Positions 1 through 8,965 of a DNA stretch of 64,000 nucleotides are shown here, in pieces. This DNA is from Mesorhizobium sp. GTDB lineage: Bacteria; Pseudomonadota; Alphaproteobacteria; Rhizobiales; Rhizobiaceae. The position numbers were made by a program, and so were the translations under genes. The first letter of the stretch is position 1. Each line of letters begins with the position of its first letter. A model generated the notes under the pieces. It did not search any database and had not been told where the DNA came from. It saw only the letters and a list, made by a program, of their open reading frames with translations. The DNA lies in assembly GCA_004020875.1 (NCBI GenBank), contig SAPZ01000006.1, positions 124,001 to 188,000 of the forward strand, in the 5' to 3' direction.

Positions 1-339
1 GCGGCTCAGCACCACCGGCAGCTTGCGCGGGTGCGCCAGACGAACGAGCTTGCGCGCCAGATCGGGACGATCGGCCGTATGCGTGAAGAAGAAGCGCAGC
101 GCCGACACGATGCTGTTCATCGTCGGCACTGGAACACCGTCGTCCTGCTGCTCGATCTGGAACCGGCGCAGGTCGTCGGTTGTCGCTGTATCCGGCGACC
201 GGCCGAGGAACGTCGCCAGGCGTCCGATGTCGCGGAGATAGTTGCGCTGCGTCTCCTGTGAGAAACGCCGCATGTTCATGTCGTCGATCAGCCGCTGACG
301 CAACGGACTGATTGGTGCATCGAGAGCAGGATAGGTCAT
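1..339 (-). CDS. Tyrosine-type site-specific recombinase, N-terminal part (cut by window edge)
   Basis: The first 113 codons of a gene that runs off the left edge. The translation begins MTYPALDAPISPLRQR and continues with a helical SAM-like DNA-binding segment (residues about 15-100, including FSQETQRNYLRDI and LGRSPDTATTDDLRRF) typical of phage-integrase/XerD core-binding domains. The catalytic domain lies outside the window. The ATG at 339 is preceded by AAGGAG at good spacing. From memory, recombinases with this N-terminus accompany IS91-family transposases in rhizobia and other proteobacteria; the partner transposase would be further left and cannot be seen. The family call is fairly safe, the IS91 link is inference. 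Confidence 0.75.
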   Translation of the reverse strand, partial: MTYPALDAPISPLRQRLIDDMNMRRFSQETQRNYLRDIGRLATFLGRSPDTATTDDLRRFQIEQQDDGVPVPTMNSIVSALRFFFTHTADRPDLARKLVRLAHPRKLPVVLSR

Positions 340-447
340 GGTCGGGCTCCTTGTTGAAGAAGCCCTTGATGCTCTGCCGCCGCCGAACCTCGCTCAATGC
401 GGGTGCGACGACCGGTTCTTGATCTCTACCTCACCCCACGCGCCCAT

Positions 448-460
448 CCCGCATAGCGGG
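448..460. repeat. Small hairpin (CCCGC-ATA-GCGGG) possibly marking an IS91-like terminus
   Basis: A perfect 5-bp hairpin followed directly by TTCGTTC, so the minus strand reads GAACGAA next to the hairpin. IS91-type elements are remembered to end in short hairpins and to insert next to GAAC. It lies about 110 bp upstream of the recombinase start. The rest of 340-697 holds no convincing gene. This is a weak, positional inference. Confidence 0.3.
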
Positions 461-697
461 TTCGTTCTCCGGAACCGGCCAGTCTGGGGAGGCGTCATTC
501 CAACGACTGAAGAGCTTAAGCGTTGGCGGTCGTACGAAAATCCCGAAAGCCGGTCATCGACTTCATTGTCGCTTTGTGGACATTCTTGAATCGAGGCAAG
601 GAAAGTCTCCTCTCTGCGAGTACCAAGTTGCACCTCTGCCCATTGCTTCGCGACGCGGCTTGGCGCGACTTCGGATGCGATCTATGGAAGTGGCTGT

Positions 698-1576
698 TCA
701 GCCGCCGAAGCGCGGCTCGGGAATGCCGCGAACGCCGAGGCCGCTGATGGCGAAAAGACTGCCGCGCAAGACGCCGTCGCCTGGAAAACGTGGCAGCGGA
801 GGTTTTGCCATCGAAGTCACGTAGAGGATGTCGAGGTTCGGGCCTCCGAACATCACTGAAGTGACTTTCTTGACCGGCATGTCGATGACCCGGTCGACGG
901 TACCGTCCGGCCGGTAGCGAACTATTTTCGCGTCGTAGACCTGCGCGTTCCAGAGGCAGCCTTCCTCGTCCACGGTTGAGCCATCGGCGGCGCCGCCTCT
1001 AGCGGTGTCGACTTTGGCGAAGGTGTGCCGGTTGAAGACGTTTCCGGTTTCAAGATCGTAGTCATAGGCCCAGATTTCGCCCGACCAGGAATCGGCAAAA
1101 TAGAAGACGCTTCCATCAGGGCTCCAACAGGGGCCGTTGGACACGATGATGCCGTCGTCGAGCTTGTGCACGCTGAGATCAGGATCGACGCGATACAGTG
1201 CGCCGTTGGGCCCACTTTCCATGGTGTCCATCGAGCCGGCCACGAAGCGGCCGCGCTTGTCGACTTTGCCGTCATTGATGCGGTTGGATGGCTTGTCTGG
1301 TTCCGGATCGTGGATCAGTTCGACATCGCCCGTCTTGAAATCGAGGAGATGAAAGCCGCGCGCGAGGCTGACGATCGCTCCATCCCCATCCTTGCGCAGC
1401 GCCATGGAACCGATCTTCATAGGCACGTCCCAAGAGCGGATCTCGCGGCCATCGTGCGTGGCGCGGAACACCCGCCCGTCGAAGGAATCGATCCAGTAAA
1501 GGCGCTGTTGCCCAACATCCCAAAGCGGCCCCTCGCCAAGGGTTGTCTTAACGTCAACGACGACGTCGATCTTCAT
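698..1576 (-). CDS. SMP-30/gluconolactonase/LRE family protein (second of a tandem pair)
   Basis: A 292-residue six-bladed beta-propeller of the SMP-30 family, which hydrolyses sugar lactones with a divalent metal. Visible landmarks are the N-terminal LGEGPLWD (metal-binding Glu), RINDGKVDKRGRFVAGSMD (metal-binding Asn and the conserved blade), SNGPCWSPDG and the C-terminal TSVMFGGPNLDILYVTSM, all in the normal order and spacing. The ATG at 1576 is chosen over an upstream in-frame start because GGAGG lies just before it. It is the last gene of the leftward operon and follows its paralogue by 29 bp. The likely role is opening a lactone formed when an imported sugar is oxidised; substrate unknown. 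It could also act on a different lactone from its paralogue. Confidence 0.9.
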   Translation of the reverse strand: MKIDVVVDVKTTLGEGPLWDVGQQRLYWIDSFDGRVFRATHDGREIRSWDVPMKIGSMALRKDGDGAIVSLARGFHLLDFKTGDVELIHDPEPDKPSNRINDGKVDKRGRFVAGSMDTMESGPNGALYRVDPDLSVHKLDDGIIVSNGPCWSPDGSVFYFADSWSGEIWAYDYDLETGNVFNRHTFAKVDTARGGAADGSTVDEEGCLWNAQVYDAKIVRYRPDGTVDRVIDMPVKKVTSVMFGGPNLDILYVTSMAKPPLPRFPGDGVLRGSLFAISGLGVRGIPEPRFGG

Positions 1577-1605
1577 GGCACATCCTCCATTCGTCCTGCG
1601 AACCG

Positions 1606-2478
1606 TCAACCCTTGAACCGCGGTTCCTCAATGCCTCGAACGCCCACGCCATGGATTGCGAAGACGAACCCCGCCTCGCGCTCGCGATGATATTGGTACT
1701 GGAAGGGCCTGGCCATCGAGGTCACATAGGCGATGTCGAGATCGGGGCCGCCGAAGATGACGCTCGTCGTCGATTGGACAGGCAGACCGATGATGCGGTC
1801 AACTACCCCGCTTGGATCGAACCGGATAAGGCGTCCTGAATAGACTTCCGTGCTCCAGAGGTAACCCTCGGAATCGACCGTCGCGCCATCCGGCAGACCT
1901 CGTAGGTTCTCGAAGCTGGTAAAGACACGCCGAGAGCGTACGTTGCCAGTCACGACATCGTATGCGTATGCCCAGATGACCCGCTTGCCCGTATCGGCAA
2001 AATAGAACGTGCCGCCGTCCGGACTCCAGCAGGGTCCGTTGGAACAGATGATGCCGGCATCGAGCGTGCTGAGCGACAGGTCATGATTCAGCCGGAACAG
2101 CTTTCCGACGGGCTCGCGTTCCTCGAAGTCCATGGATCCGGCGACGAAGCGTCCCTGCCGGTCGACCTTTCCGTCATTCATCCGCGGGCGCAGTTCGCCT
2201 GGTTGCGTCTCGACGATACGCTCCGCGCGGCCAGTGTCGAAGTCGAAGGTGTAGAAGCCGTCGCGAAGCGACAAGATCGCGCCCCCCTGCTCACGCAGAG
2301 CCATCGAGCCGATCGGTTCCGGCACGCTCCAACTCTTGCGATCGCCACCCGCGCAATCTGAGGAATGGATCGAGGGTTTGTAGGAATCGATCCAGTAGAG
2401 CCGCTGCTCGCGCACATCCCATAACGGTCCTTCGCCGAGTTGATCTGGCCTGTCGGAGAGCACTTCGATCCTCAGCAT
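1606..2478 (-). CDS. SMP-30/gluconolactonase/LRE family protein (first of a tandem pair)
   Basis: A 290-residue SMP-30 propeller with LGEGPLWD near the N-terminus, RMNDGKVDRQGRFVAGSMD in the middle, SNGPCWSPDG and a C-terminal GGPDLDIAYVTSM. It is clearly paralogous to the next gene downstream but diverged along its whole length, so the duplication is old or the two were acquired as a set. The ATG at 2478 has AAGGA upstream and lies 10 bp after the stop of the BKACE gene; an in-frame start at 2499 would overlap that gene and lacks a good ribosome site. Predicted cytoplasmic, no signal peptide. Likely a sugar lactone hydrolase in the same pathway. Confidence 0.9.
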   Translation of the reverse strand: MLRIEVLSDRPDQLGEGPLWDVREQRLYWIDSYKPSIHSSDCAGGDRKSWSVPEPIGSMALREQGGAILSLRDGFYTFDFDTGRAERIVETQPGELRPRMNDGKVDRQGRFVAGSMDFEEREPVGKLFRLNHDLSLSTLDAGIICSNGPCWSPDGGTFYFADTGKRVIWAYAYDVVTGNVRSRRVFTSFENLRGLPDGATVDSEGYLWSTEVYSGRLIRFDPSGVVDRIIGLPVQSTTSVIFGGPDLDIAYVTSMARPFQYQYHREREAGFVFAIHGVGVRGIEEPRFKG

Positions 2479-2488
2479 GGCGAGATCC

Positions 2489-3463
2489 TTAGAAGGCAAC
2501 CTTGTCGCCGCCTTTCAGCGACAGGATCTCGCGCGCATCGTCGGGCGTTGCAACTTCCATGCCCAAGCCCTCGATGATCTTACGAGCGAGTTGAACCTGC
2601 TCGGCATTCGACTTGGCGAGCTTGCCGCGGCCGGCCCACAGGCTGTCCTCAAGACCGACGCGGATGTTGCCGCCCAGGGCGGCCGCCTGGGCCGCGATGC
2701 GCAGCTGGCTGGCACCCGCGCCGAGCACCGACCAGCGGAATTGGCCGCCGAACAGACGGTCGGCGGTGCGCTTCATGTGGGCGACATCCTCAGGGTGTGT
2801 TCCGATGCCGCCAAGCAGCCCGAACACCGACTGGACGAAGAAGGGTGGTTTGACCAAACCGCGGTCGGCGAAATGCGACAGATTGTAGAGATGCGCAATG
2901 TCGTAGCATTCGAATTCGAAGCGGGTGCCGTTGTCGTAGCAGGTCGAAAGGATGTACTCGATGTCCTTGAAGGAATTGCGGAAGACTAGGTCCCTGGTAG
3001 CCTCCAGATGTTGCTTTTCCCAGTCGAACTTGAAGGTCTTGTACTTGTCGACAAGGTGATAGAGGCCGAAGTTGATCGAGCCCATGTTGAGCGAGGCGAC
3101 CTCGGGCTTGAACTGGGCAGCTGGCCTGACTCGCTCCTCCACTTTCATGTAGGGACTGCCGCCGGTAGTGATGTTTATCGCCGCTTCCGTGCCCTGCTTG
3201 ATCCGGGGCAGGAAGCGCGCAAAGGCTTCCGGCGTCTGGTCGGGCTTGCCAGTCTCAGGATCGCGCGCATGCAAATGAAGGATCGCAGCGCCCGCCTCGG
3301 CTGCCGCGATCGCCTCGGATGCGATCTCGTCCGGCGTGATCGGGAGATAGGGCGACATGGTCGGGGTGTGTATCGCCCCCGTCACAGCGCAGGTGATGAT
3401 GACTTTGCCCGTCATTTGCGGGCCGGTTGATTTGCGTGTCGTGGTGGCGCCTGCTTGCGTCAT
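2489..3463 (-). CDS. Beta-keto acid cleavage enzyme (BKACE, DUF849 family)
   Basis: A 324-residue TIM-barrel BKACE protein. This family condenses a beta-keto acid with acetyl-CoA and cleaves it into acetoacetate (or analogue) and a new CoA ester; Kce of lysine fermentation and the dehydrocarnitine enzyme are examples. The zinc ligands are visible as H63 and H65 in ILHLHARD and E272 in VGLEDSLW; the TGGSPYM loop and SLNMGSINFG are also typical. The ATG overlaps the stop of the upstream dehydrogenase as ATGA and has GAGGAG 8 bp before it, pointing to translational coupling. Pairing with a 3-hydroxyacyl/carnitine-type dehydrogenase suggests that enzyme supplies the keto acid. The true substrate cannot be read from sequence. 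Confidence 0.92.
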   Translation of the reverse strand: MTQAGATTTRKSTGPQMTGKVIITCAVTGAIHTPTMSPYLPITPDEIASEAIAAAEAGAAILHLHARDPETGKPDQTPEAFARFLPRIKQGTEAAINITTGGSPYMKVEERVRPAAQFKPEVASLNMGSINFGLYHLVDKYKTFKFDWEKQHLEATRDLVFRNSFKDIEYILSTCYDNGTRFEFECYDIAHLYNLSHFADRGLVKPPFFVQSVFGLLGGIGTHPEDVAHMKRTADRLFGGQFRWSVLGAGASQLRIAAQAAALGGNIRVGLEDSLWAGRGKLAKSNAEQVQLARKIIEGLGMEVATPDDAREILSLKGGDKVAF

Positions 3464-4407
3464 TGGCCGAACTCCTCATCCGCCTTCTTCTTGTGCGCCG
3501 CCAGCGCCATGAGGCGACGGTCACGCCAGACCTGGCGGTCCAGCAATCCCTCTTGGGGCAGTCGTCGGCGGCGTTCGCTCTCCACCGTCTGGAGGACCTG
3601 GCCAGCCCAATCCACCCGATGCCGCATCTGCGGAAAGATGTTCGAATAGATCGACTGGTACCGCTCGACATAGTCACGCACGCCGCCCGGTGCATTGAGG
3701 TCGATCGTCTCGAATGGCCCCATGAACGACCAGCGGAGAGCCAGCCCATCCCTGATGCCGACGTCCACGTCCTCGACGCTCGCATAGCCGCCCGCAACCA
3801 GCCGGAACGCCTCCTCGAGTAGCGCGCCTTGCATCCGGTTCATGATGAAACCGTCGAGCTCCTTTGTCATGACGAGTGGTGCGTGGCCCGCCGAAACCAG
3901 AAAGGCGCGGGTCTTGTCGACGGTCTCGCGGGAGGTCCACGGCGCCGGCACCACTTCCGCCGCCGGCACGAGGTATGGCGGGTTTATCGGATGTACGACC
4001 AGGCAGCGGTGGCGACCTGCAAGATGATCGGTGAAGGTCGAGGGAAGGAGAGCCGACGTCGAACTTGCGATGACGGCACCGGGATCGGCGACGGCATCAA
4101 TGCGCGTGAAAATCTCGCGCTTTATTTCGCGTTTCTCAGGGGTGTTCTCCTGGATATGCACCGCGTCGCGGACCGCCTCGGCGAGTTCATTTACGATCGT
4201 GATGCGGGCAAGCACCTCGTCGGGCACTTGGCCGCGCAGAAGGTCGTTCGCCGCGAGGTCACCGAGCACGCCAGCGATGTAGTTGCGGGCACCTTCGGCT
4301 GCTTCGGGGAGATGGTCCCACATGCGCACCGCATGGCCCGAGCGAGCAAAGCTGATCGCCCAACCTCGCCCAATGAAACCGCTGCCGACAATGGCTACCG
4401 TAGTCAT
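3460..4407 (-). CDS. NAD-dependent 3-hydroxyacid dehydrogenase, lambda-crystallin/carnitine dehydrogenase type
   Basis: 315 residues with an N-terminal Rossmann domain (GSGFIGRGWA at about residues 8-17), the HIQENTPEK and ASSTSALLPS segments, HPINPPYLVP with the catalytic His, and a C-terminal helical domain with GFIMNRMQGALLEEAFRL. The arrangement matches the 3-hydroxyacyl-CoA dehydrogenase superfamily members that act on free hydroxy acids: L-gulonate 3-dehydrogenase (lambda-crystallin) and L-carnitine dehydrogenase. It would oxidise a C3 hydroxyl to a beta-keto acid, the substrate type needed by the overlapping BKACE gene. The ATG is preceded by GGAG. No CoA-handling partner or carnitine-specific gene is nearby, so a sugar acid is the more likely substrate, which is an inference. 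Confidence 0.85.
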   Translation of the reverse strand: MTTVAIVGSGFIGRGWAISFARSGHAVRMWDHLPEAAEGARNYIAGVLGDLAANDLLRGQVPDEVLARITIVNELAEAVRDAVHIQENTPEKREIKREIFTRIDAVADPGAVIASSTSALLPSTFTDHLAGRHRCLVVHPINPPYLVPAAEVVPAPWTSRETVDKTRAFLVSAGHAPLVMTKELDGFIMNRMQGALLEEAFRLVAGGYASVEDVDVGIRDGLALRWSFMGPFETIDLNAPGGVRDYVERYQSIYSNIFPQMRHRVDWAGQVLQTVESERRRRLPQEGLLDRQVWRDRRLMALAAHKKKADEEFGQ

Positions 4408-4460
4408 GCTATTCTCCGGACATTGTGAGGACAGGATTGGATTTTTTTCTTATGCTGGAG

Positions 4461-5267
4461 CTATAGGGTCTCGACATTTCCATCCACGCCAAGCGACTGA
4501 CCCGAGATGTTCAACCCCGCGTCCGAGAGCAGAAACGCGACCATGGACGCCACATCATAGGGGCTGGTCATCCGCCGCAGCGAGATGTTTTGCAGGTAAC
4601 GGCCGGTCATCTCCTCGTAAGTGATGCCAAGCTGCTGGGCGCGCGCCGAGATGACGCTCTCGATTCGCGGCCCTTCGATGATGCCGGGCAGGATTGCATT
4701 CACGCGGATACCACTCGGTCCGAGTTCCTTGGCGAGGCTTTGGGTAAAGCCGACGACACCAAACTTGGCGGCCGAATATGGGGTGCGGAAGGCGTAGCCG
4801 TGGCGGCCCGCGGCCGAGGACATGGAGACGATGGAACCTCCTCCGGCGGCCTTGAGCATCGGCACGGCGCGCCGCGCACACAGGAATTGGCCCGTCAGGC
4901 AGACGTCGATACAGCGGCGCCAGTCTTCGAGAGCGATTTCGTCGACGCCCCCGGTTGGACCAGCGATTCCGGCATTGTTGATCAGCGCATCGAGCCCCCC
5001 GAGTGTCTCGGTCACCTTCTCGAACAGCCGGTCAACGTCAGCCTCGCTGGAGACATCCGCCTTGACCGCCGCTTCAACCGCGACGGTGTTGCCGACCGCG
5101 GCCAGCGCGGCGTCGGACACGTCGCAGACGACCAGGCGGGCGCCGAGCCGGCCAAGCGTCTCTGCGATGGCCAGGCCGATTCCGCCGGCGCCGGCGGTGA
5201 CCAGCACGCGTTGGCCGGCGAGGCCGGAGAGATAGTCATCGGCCGAACGCGGCGCTCTCGATCTCAT
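4461..5267 (-). CDS. SDR family NAD(P)-dependent oxidoreductase
   Basis: A 268-residue classical short-chain dehydrogenase. It shows the TAGAGGIGLA cofactor loop, DVSSEADV, NNAGIAG, the catalytic Ser in SMSSAAG and YSAAK with the active Tyr and Lys, then a C-terminal SGQSLGVDG. The start at 5267 has AGGGA upstream and leaves 25 bp to the transporter gene; an upstream in-frame ATG would overlap that gene heavily. In this operon it is a good candidate for the first oxidation step, sugar to lactone, before the SMP-30 lactonases, but it could equally act on a later intermediate. Similar sequences are annotated loosely as 3-oxoacyl-ACP reductase; fatty acid synthesis is not implied here. Confidence 0.88.
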   Translation of the reverse strand: MRSRAPRSADDYLSGLAGQRVLVTAGAGGIGLAIAETLGRLGARLVVCDVSDAALAAVGNTVAVEAAVKADVSSEADVDRLFEKVTETLGGLDALINNAGIAGPTGGVDEIALEDWRRCIDVCLTGQFLCARRAVPMLKAAGGGSIVSMSSAAGRHGYAFRTPYSAAKFGVVGFTQSLAKELGPSGIRVNAILPGIIEGPRIESVISARAQQLGITYEEMTGRYLQNISLRRMTSPYDVASMVAFLLSDAGLNISGQSLGVDGNVETL

Positions 5268-5292
5268 GATGTCATTCCCTTCGTCGTTCCCT

Positions 5293-7362
5293 CTATTGGA
5301 CGCGCCGCTCGCGCAGGGCCATGACGGCACCGAGCACGACAAGGCCGTATAGGATCGCGCGGGTGGCATAAGGCAGCGTGGTGCCGGCAAGCAGCATCTG
5401 CAGCGCGGTGAGCAGAAGCACGCCGCCGAGCATGCCCAAGTAATGGCCGCGCCCCCCGGTGATCAGCGTGCCGCCGACAACCACCACTGCGATGGATGGC
5501 AGCAGGTAGTCGTCGCCCATGCCGAGGCTGGCCTGGCCGGAGAAGCCGGTCAGCATGACGCCTACCACGGCCGCGCACAGCGACGACAGCATATAGACCA
5601 GGATCAGCGTGCGCTCGACGCGAATGCCGGAGAGCTGCGCGGCGCGGACGCCGTTGCCAATGCCGTAAACGCGGCGTCCGAAGGGCGTGCGCCCGAGCAC
5701 CAACACCGCGACGGCAACGAAGGCGAGCATGAACGGCACCACTGGGGTGACGCCGGCGAGGCGCCCGGTCATGAACCAGCGCAGCATTGGCGAGGAAAAG
5801 CCGGCCGGTGTACCCTGCGAATAGAGCAGCGCAAAGCCCTGCAGAATGCCGTTGGTGGCAAGCGTCATGACGATCGGTGAGATGCCGAGATAGACTATTC
5901 CGGCGCCGTTGGCGAAGCCGATCGCCAGCGCCATCACCAATACCGCAGGCAGCGCGTAGGCCAGCGCGGCATCGGACCCGTTGACCGTGCCGGCAAGAAT
6001 GATGCCGCAGAGGCCAATGGTCCACGGCACCGAGAGGTCGAGGCCGCCGGTGAGGATGACCGTGCCCTGCCCCAGCGCCAACACCGCGAGGAAGGACGAC
6101 AGGACCAGAAGCGAGTTCCAGTAGCCGGGATTGAGAATGGCGTGGCCGAGCCAGAGCTGGGTGGCGATGACGATCGCCACCAGACAGATATAGGCTGGTA
6201 ACGCGTAGCGGAAGGTTTCGGCATAGCGGACGTGCAAAGGAGGTGCGGCACCGGCGCGCGACGGCGTGCGCGGAGCGATCTGCATGCGCCGGTCGGCGCG
6301 ATCGAGCTGGGCCGGCAGAATACCGGCGCGCCAAGCGGCGAACTGAGCACGCGCGGCGCGTAGCTTCACCGCCAGCACCGAGCCGCGCGAGATTGAGCCG
6401 GCAAGCACGGCGAGGATCAGGATGGTGCCCTCGGCAATGGTCGAATAGTAGGCCGAGACGTTAAGTACCAGCAGTATGTTGACGACCATCATCAGGATGT
6501 AGGCGCCGAAAACGGTGCCAGCCGGGCCGCCCTGCCCCCCGCCCAGCCGGGTGCCGCCGACCACGACGGCGGCGAACATCGATAAGAGCAGCGGGTTGCC
6601 GACGAGCGGATCGCCGCTACCGGTCTGGGCGCTGATGAACACTCCGGCCAGACCGTAGCAACCGCCGGCGATCACGTAGACCAGGAAACGCACCATCACG
6701 ACACCGACGCCGACAGCGGCGGCTGAATCCGGATCACTGCCAACCGCGTACAGCGCGGTGCCGAAACGGGTGCCCTTCAGCCACAGCCACATCAGCAGCA
6801 CGACGCCGATCACAGCCAGGGGCATCGGCACCAGGTTGGGCAGCGCGTCGCCGAGGTAAAACGAGCCTAGGTCTGGGGAGACGAAGCCGCCCGGCTTGTC
6901 CATTACCAGAAGGGTGACGCCCTGCAGGATAAACATGGTCGACAAAGTGACGACGATCGGCTGCATGCGCAGCCACGCAATAAAGAAGCCGTTGAAGGCG
7001 CCGACCGTCATCCCGATGCCGATACCGGCCAGCGTCCACAGGACAATGTTGGCGCCCGGCGCCATGGGATCCATGCTTGAGGCCAGCGCGACATTGACCA
7101 GCGACACCACTGCGCCCGCTGAGAGGTCAAAGCCACCGGACAGCACGACCAGCGTCTGGCCCATTGCTGCAATCGCCGAGGTGGCGCCGCCGCTGGACAG
7201 GAAGGAGACGTCGAAATAGGTCAGCGGCCCGGCTCCAACCCAGTCGACCACCCCAAGCGAGAGCGCGAATACGATAGCGGCGATCAGCGCGCCGCGGTTG
7301 CGCGCGAGCCAGCGTGCGAGAGGAGCGGTTGCGCTGCGTCCGCGCGCCGAGACGAGGCTCAT
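5293..7362 (-). CDS. Sugar ABC transporter permease, fused double RbsC-type subunit
   Basis: 689 residues holding two complete BPD_transp_2 (RbsC-like) permease domains in one chain. Half one (about residues 20-330) has LSGGFDLSAGAVVSL and the GGTRLGGGQGG motif; a polar Arg-rich linker follows (about 335-380); half two (about 380-689) repeats ILTGGLDLSVPW and VGGTLITGGRG. Each half has about eight to ten hydrophobic helices. Most ribose-type importers use separate permease polypeptides that pair in the membrane, so this gene encodes the pair in one chain. Its ATG shares one base with the ATPase stop (TGATG). It imports, with the neighbouring ATPase and binding protein, probably a monosaccharide or sugar-like molecule. 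Confidence 0.92.
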   Translation of the reverse strand: MSLVSARGRSATAPLARWLARNRGALIAAIVFALSLGVVDWVGAGPLTYFDVSFLSSGGATSAIAAMGQTLVVLSGGFDLSAGAVVSLVNVALASSMDPMAPGANIVLWTLAGIGIGMTVGAFNGFFIAWLRMQPIVVTLSTMFILQGVTLLVMDKPGGFVSPDLGSFYLGDALPNLVPMPLAVIGVVLLMWLWLKGTRFGTALYAVGSDPDSAAAVGVGVVMVRFLVYVIAGGCYGLAGVFISAQTGSGDPLVGNPLLLSMFAAVVVGGTRLGGGQGGPAGTVFGAYILMMVVNILLVLNVSAYYSTIAEGTILILAVLAGSISRGSVLAVKLRAARAQFAAWRAGILPAQLDRADRRMQIAPRTPSRAGAAPPLHVRYAETFRYALPAYICLVAIVIATQLWLGHAILNPGYWNSLLVLSSFLAVLALGQGTVILTGGLDLSVPWTIGLCGIILAGTVNGSDAALAYALPAVLVMALAIGFANGAGIVYLGISPIVMTLATNGILQGFALLYSQGTPAGFSSPMLRWFMTGRLAGVTPVVPFMLAFVAVAVLVLGRTPFGRRVYGIGNGVRAAQLSGIRVERTLILVYMLSSLCAAVVGVMLTGFSGQASLGMGDDYLLPSIAVVVVGGTLITGGRGHYLGMLGGVLLLTALQMLLAGTTLPYATRAILYGLVVLGAVMALRERRVQ

Positions 7363-8894
7363 CAGGCGATCTCCGCGGCAGCGTGACCAAGGGCTGGCCT
7401 CATGATGTCAGGTTCGGTGATGCGTTCACCTGATAGCTCGGCCGCGAGACGACCGTCATAGAGGACGAGAACGCGGTCGCAGAGGTGGACCAGTTCAGGA
7501 ATCTCGGTCGAGTGGAACAGGATGGAGCCGCCGGACTCGACGTAATGGCGCATCATTACATAGAGTTCGTGCTTTGTGCCGACGTCGATACCGCGCGTCG
7601 GATCGAACAGCAGCAGGATCCGGCTCTGGGCGACCAGCCACTTGGCGATGGCGATCTTCTGCTGGTTGCCGCCGGAAAAGGAGCGGGCACTGGTCCACAA
7701 GGCCCGACGGTCCACCTCAACTGTGCGGAACGCAGCCTCCACCGCCACGCCCTCGGCAGCAGCGTCGATCAGCCCGAAGTGCGTGAAGCGGTCGACCACC
7801 GGGAGAGAGGCGTTCTCGCGGCCCGAGAGATTGAGAAAGAGGCCTTCGGTCTTACGATCCTCCGGCACCAGACCGATGGCAATGTTCGGCCGCAACGCAT
7901 CGCCTGGCGAACTCAGTCGAACCGCCCGACCATCTACCAGCACCTGACCGCGCTCGATCTCTGCCATGCCAAAGCAAGCCAGGAACAGGTCCTGTTGCCC
8001 CATCCCCTGCAGACCGGCTACGCCGAGTATCTCGCCGCGGCGGAGGTCGAAGCCGACGCCGTCAAGCTTGTGCCCCACCTTCAGATCGCGCACACCGAGC
8101 ACCGGCGACCCGAAAGGCTGCCCGGCGTCTGGCTTGGGGGGGAAAGTCTGCTCGATGGAACGGCCGATGATGCTCTCGATCACCTGCGCGTCGCTGACCT
8201 CGCCGACCGGCGCGGTGGTGATGTGGCGGCCGTTGCGCAGAATGGTCAACGTATCGCAGAACGCGCGAACCTCGCGCATGCGATGAGTAATGAAGACGAT
8301 AGTGGTACCGGCGGCCTTCAGGCGGGCGATGATTGCGCCGAGCCAGTCGACGTCACGGCCAGCCAGCGTCGAGGTCGGCTCGTCGAGCAGCAGTATACGC
8401 GGCTTGCGATAAACGGCGCGGGCAATCTCGATCTTCTGGCGCACAGCCAGCTCGAGGCTCGCTACCTCCGCGTCGAGATCGACCGAGAAGCCGAGCTCAT
8501 CGACGTGACGGCGCAGCGCAGCGCGCGCGGCGACGCGGCGGACGAGCCCCGTCGGGCCCATCGATGCGTAGGGCAGAAGCATATTGTCAAGGACGCTGAG
8601 GTCGCGAATCAGCGTCATCTCCTGGAATGCTGTCTGCACACCGGAGGCATGCGCCTCGCGCGGCGACGACAGCCGGCGCTCCTCGCCAAAGATTCGTATG
8701 CGGCCGCTGTTCGGGCGCATCAGGCCGGACAGCAGCTTCACGAGCGTGGACTTACCGGCTCCGTTCTCACCAAGCAGTGCGTGCACGCTGCCCGGCCGCA
8801 CAGCGAAGGAGACATCTTTGAGCGCAACGGTCGGGCCAAATGCCTTGCCGATGCTGTCGACCTCGATAGCGGGGATCACCGTGTGCGTAGTCAT
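7362..8894 (-). CDS. Sugar ABC transporter ATP-binding protein (RbsA/AraG type)
   Basis: 510 residues with two nucleotide-binding domains, as in RbsA, MglA and XylG. Domain one has Walker A GENGAGKST, Walker B ILLLDEPTS and an H-loop FITHRMREV. Domain two has the degenerate P-loop GLQGMGQQDL usual for this family, SGGNQQKIAIAKWL and LLLFDPTRGIDVG. The ATG at 8894 (MTTHTVIPAIEVDSI) is chosen because the ABC domain begins there; upstream in-frame codons overlap the binding-protein gene. Cytoplasmic and bound to the fused permease encoded next. It powers uptake of the substrate that the downstream enzymes degrade. Confidence 0.95.
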   Translation of the reverse strand: MTTHTVIPAIEVDSIGKAFGPTVALKDVSFAVRPGSVHALLGENGAGKSTLVKLLSGLMRPNSGRIRIFGEERRLSSPREAHASGVQTAFQEMTLIRDLSVLDNMLLPYASMGPTGLVRRVAARAALRRHVDELGFSVDLDAEVASLELAVRQKIEIARAVYRKPRILLLDEPTSTLAGRDVDWLGAIIARLKAAGTTIVFITHRMREVRAFCDTLTILRNGRHITTAPVGEVSDAQVIESIIGRSIEQTFPPKPDAGQPFGSPVLGVRDLKVGHKLDGVGFDLRRGEILGVAGLQGMGQQDLFLACFGMAEIERGQVLVDGRAVRLSSPGDALRPNIAIGLVPEDRKTEGLFLNLSGRENASLPVVDRFTHFGLIDAAAEGVAVEAAFRTVEVDRRALWTSARSFSGGNQQKIAIAKWLVAQSRILLLFDPTRGIDVGTKHELYVMMRHYVESGGSILFHSTEIPELVHLCDRVLVLYDGRLAAELSGERITEPDIMRPALGHAAAEIA

Positions 8895-8965
8895 CGGGCC
8901 TTGTCTGCGGCAGCGCGTGGAAGAGGCGCCGCGACGAGAAACTCGCGCGGCGCTTTGGGCGACCA

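Noticed and set aside
2489-4407. Carnitine degradation (cdhA/cdhC-type pair)
   Set aside because: The pair is chemically alike, but no thioesterase, betaine or carnitine transport genes are present and the operon carries lactonases and a ribose-type importer.
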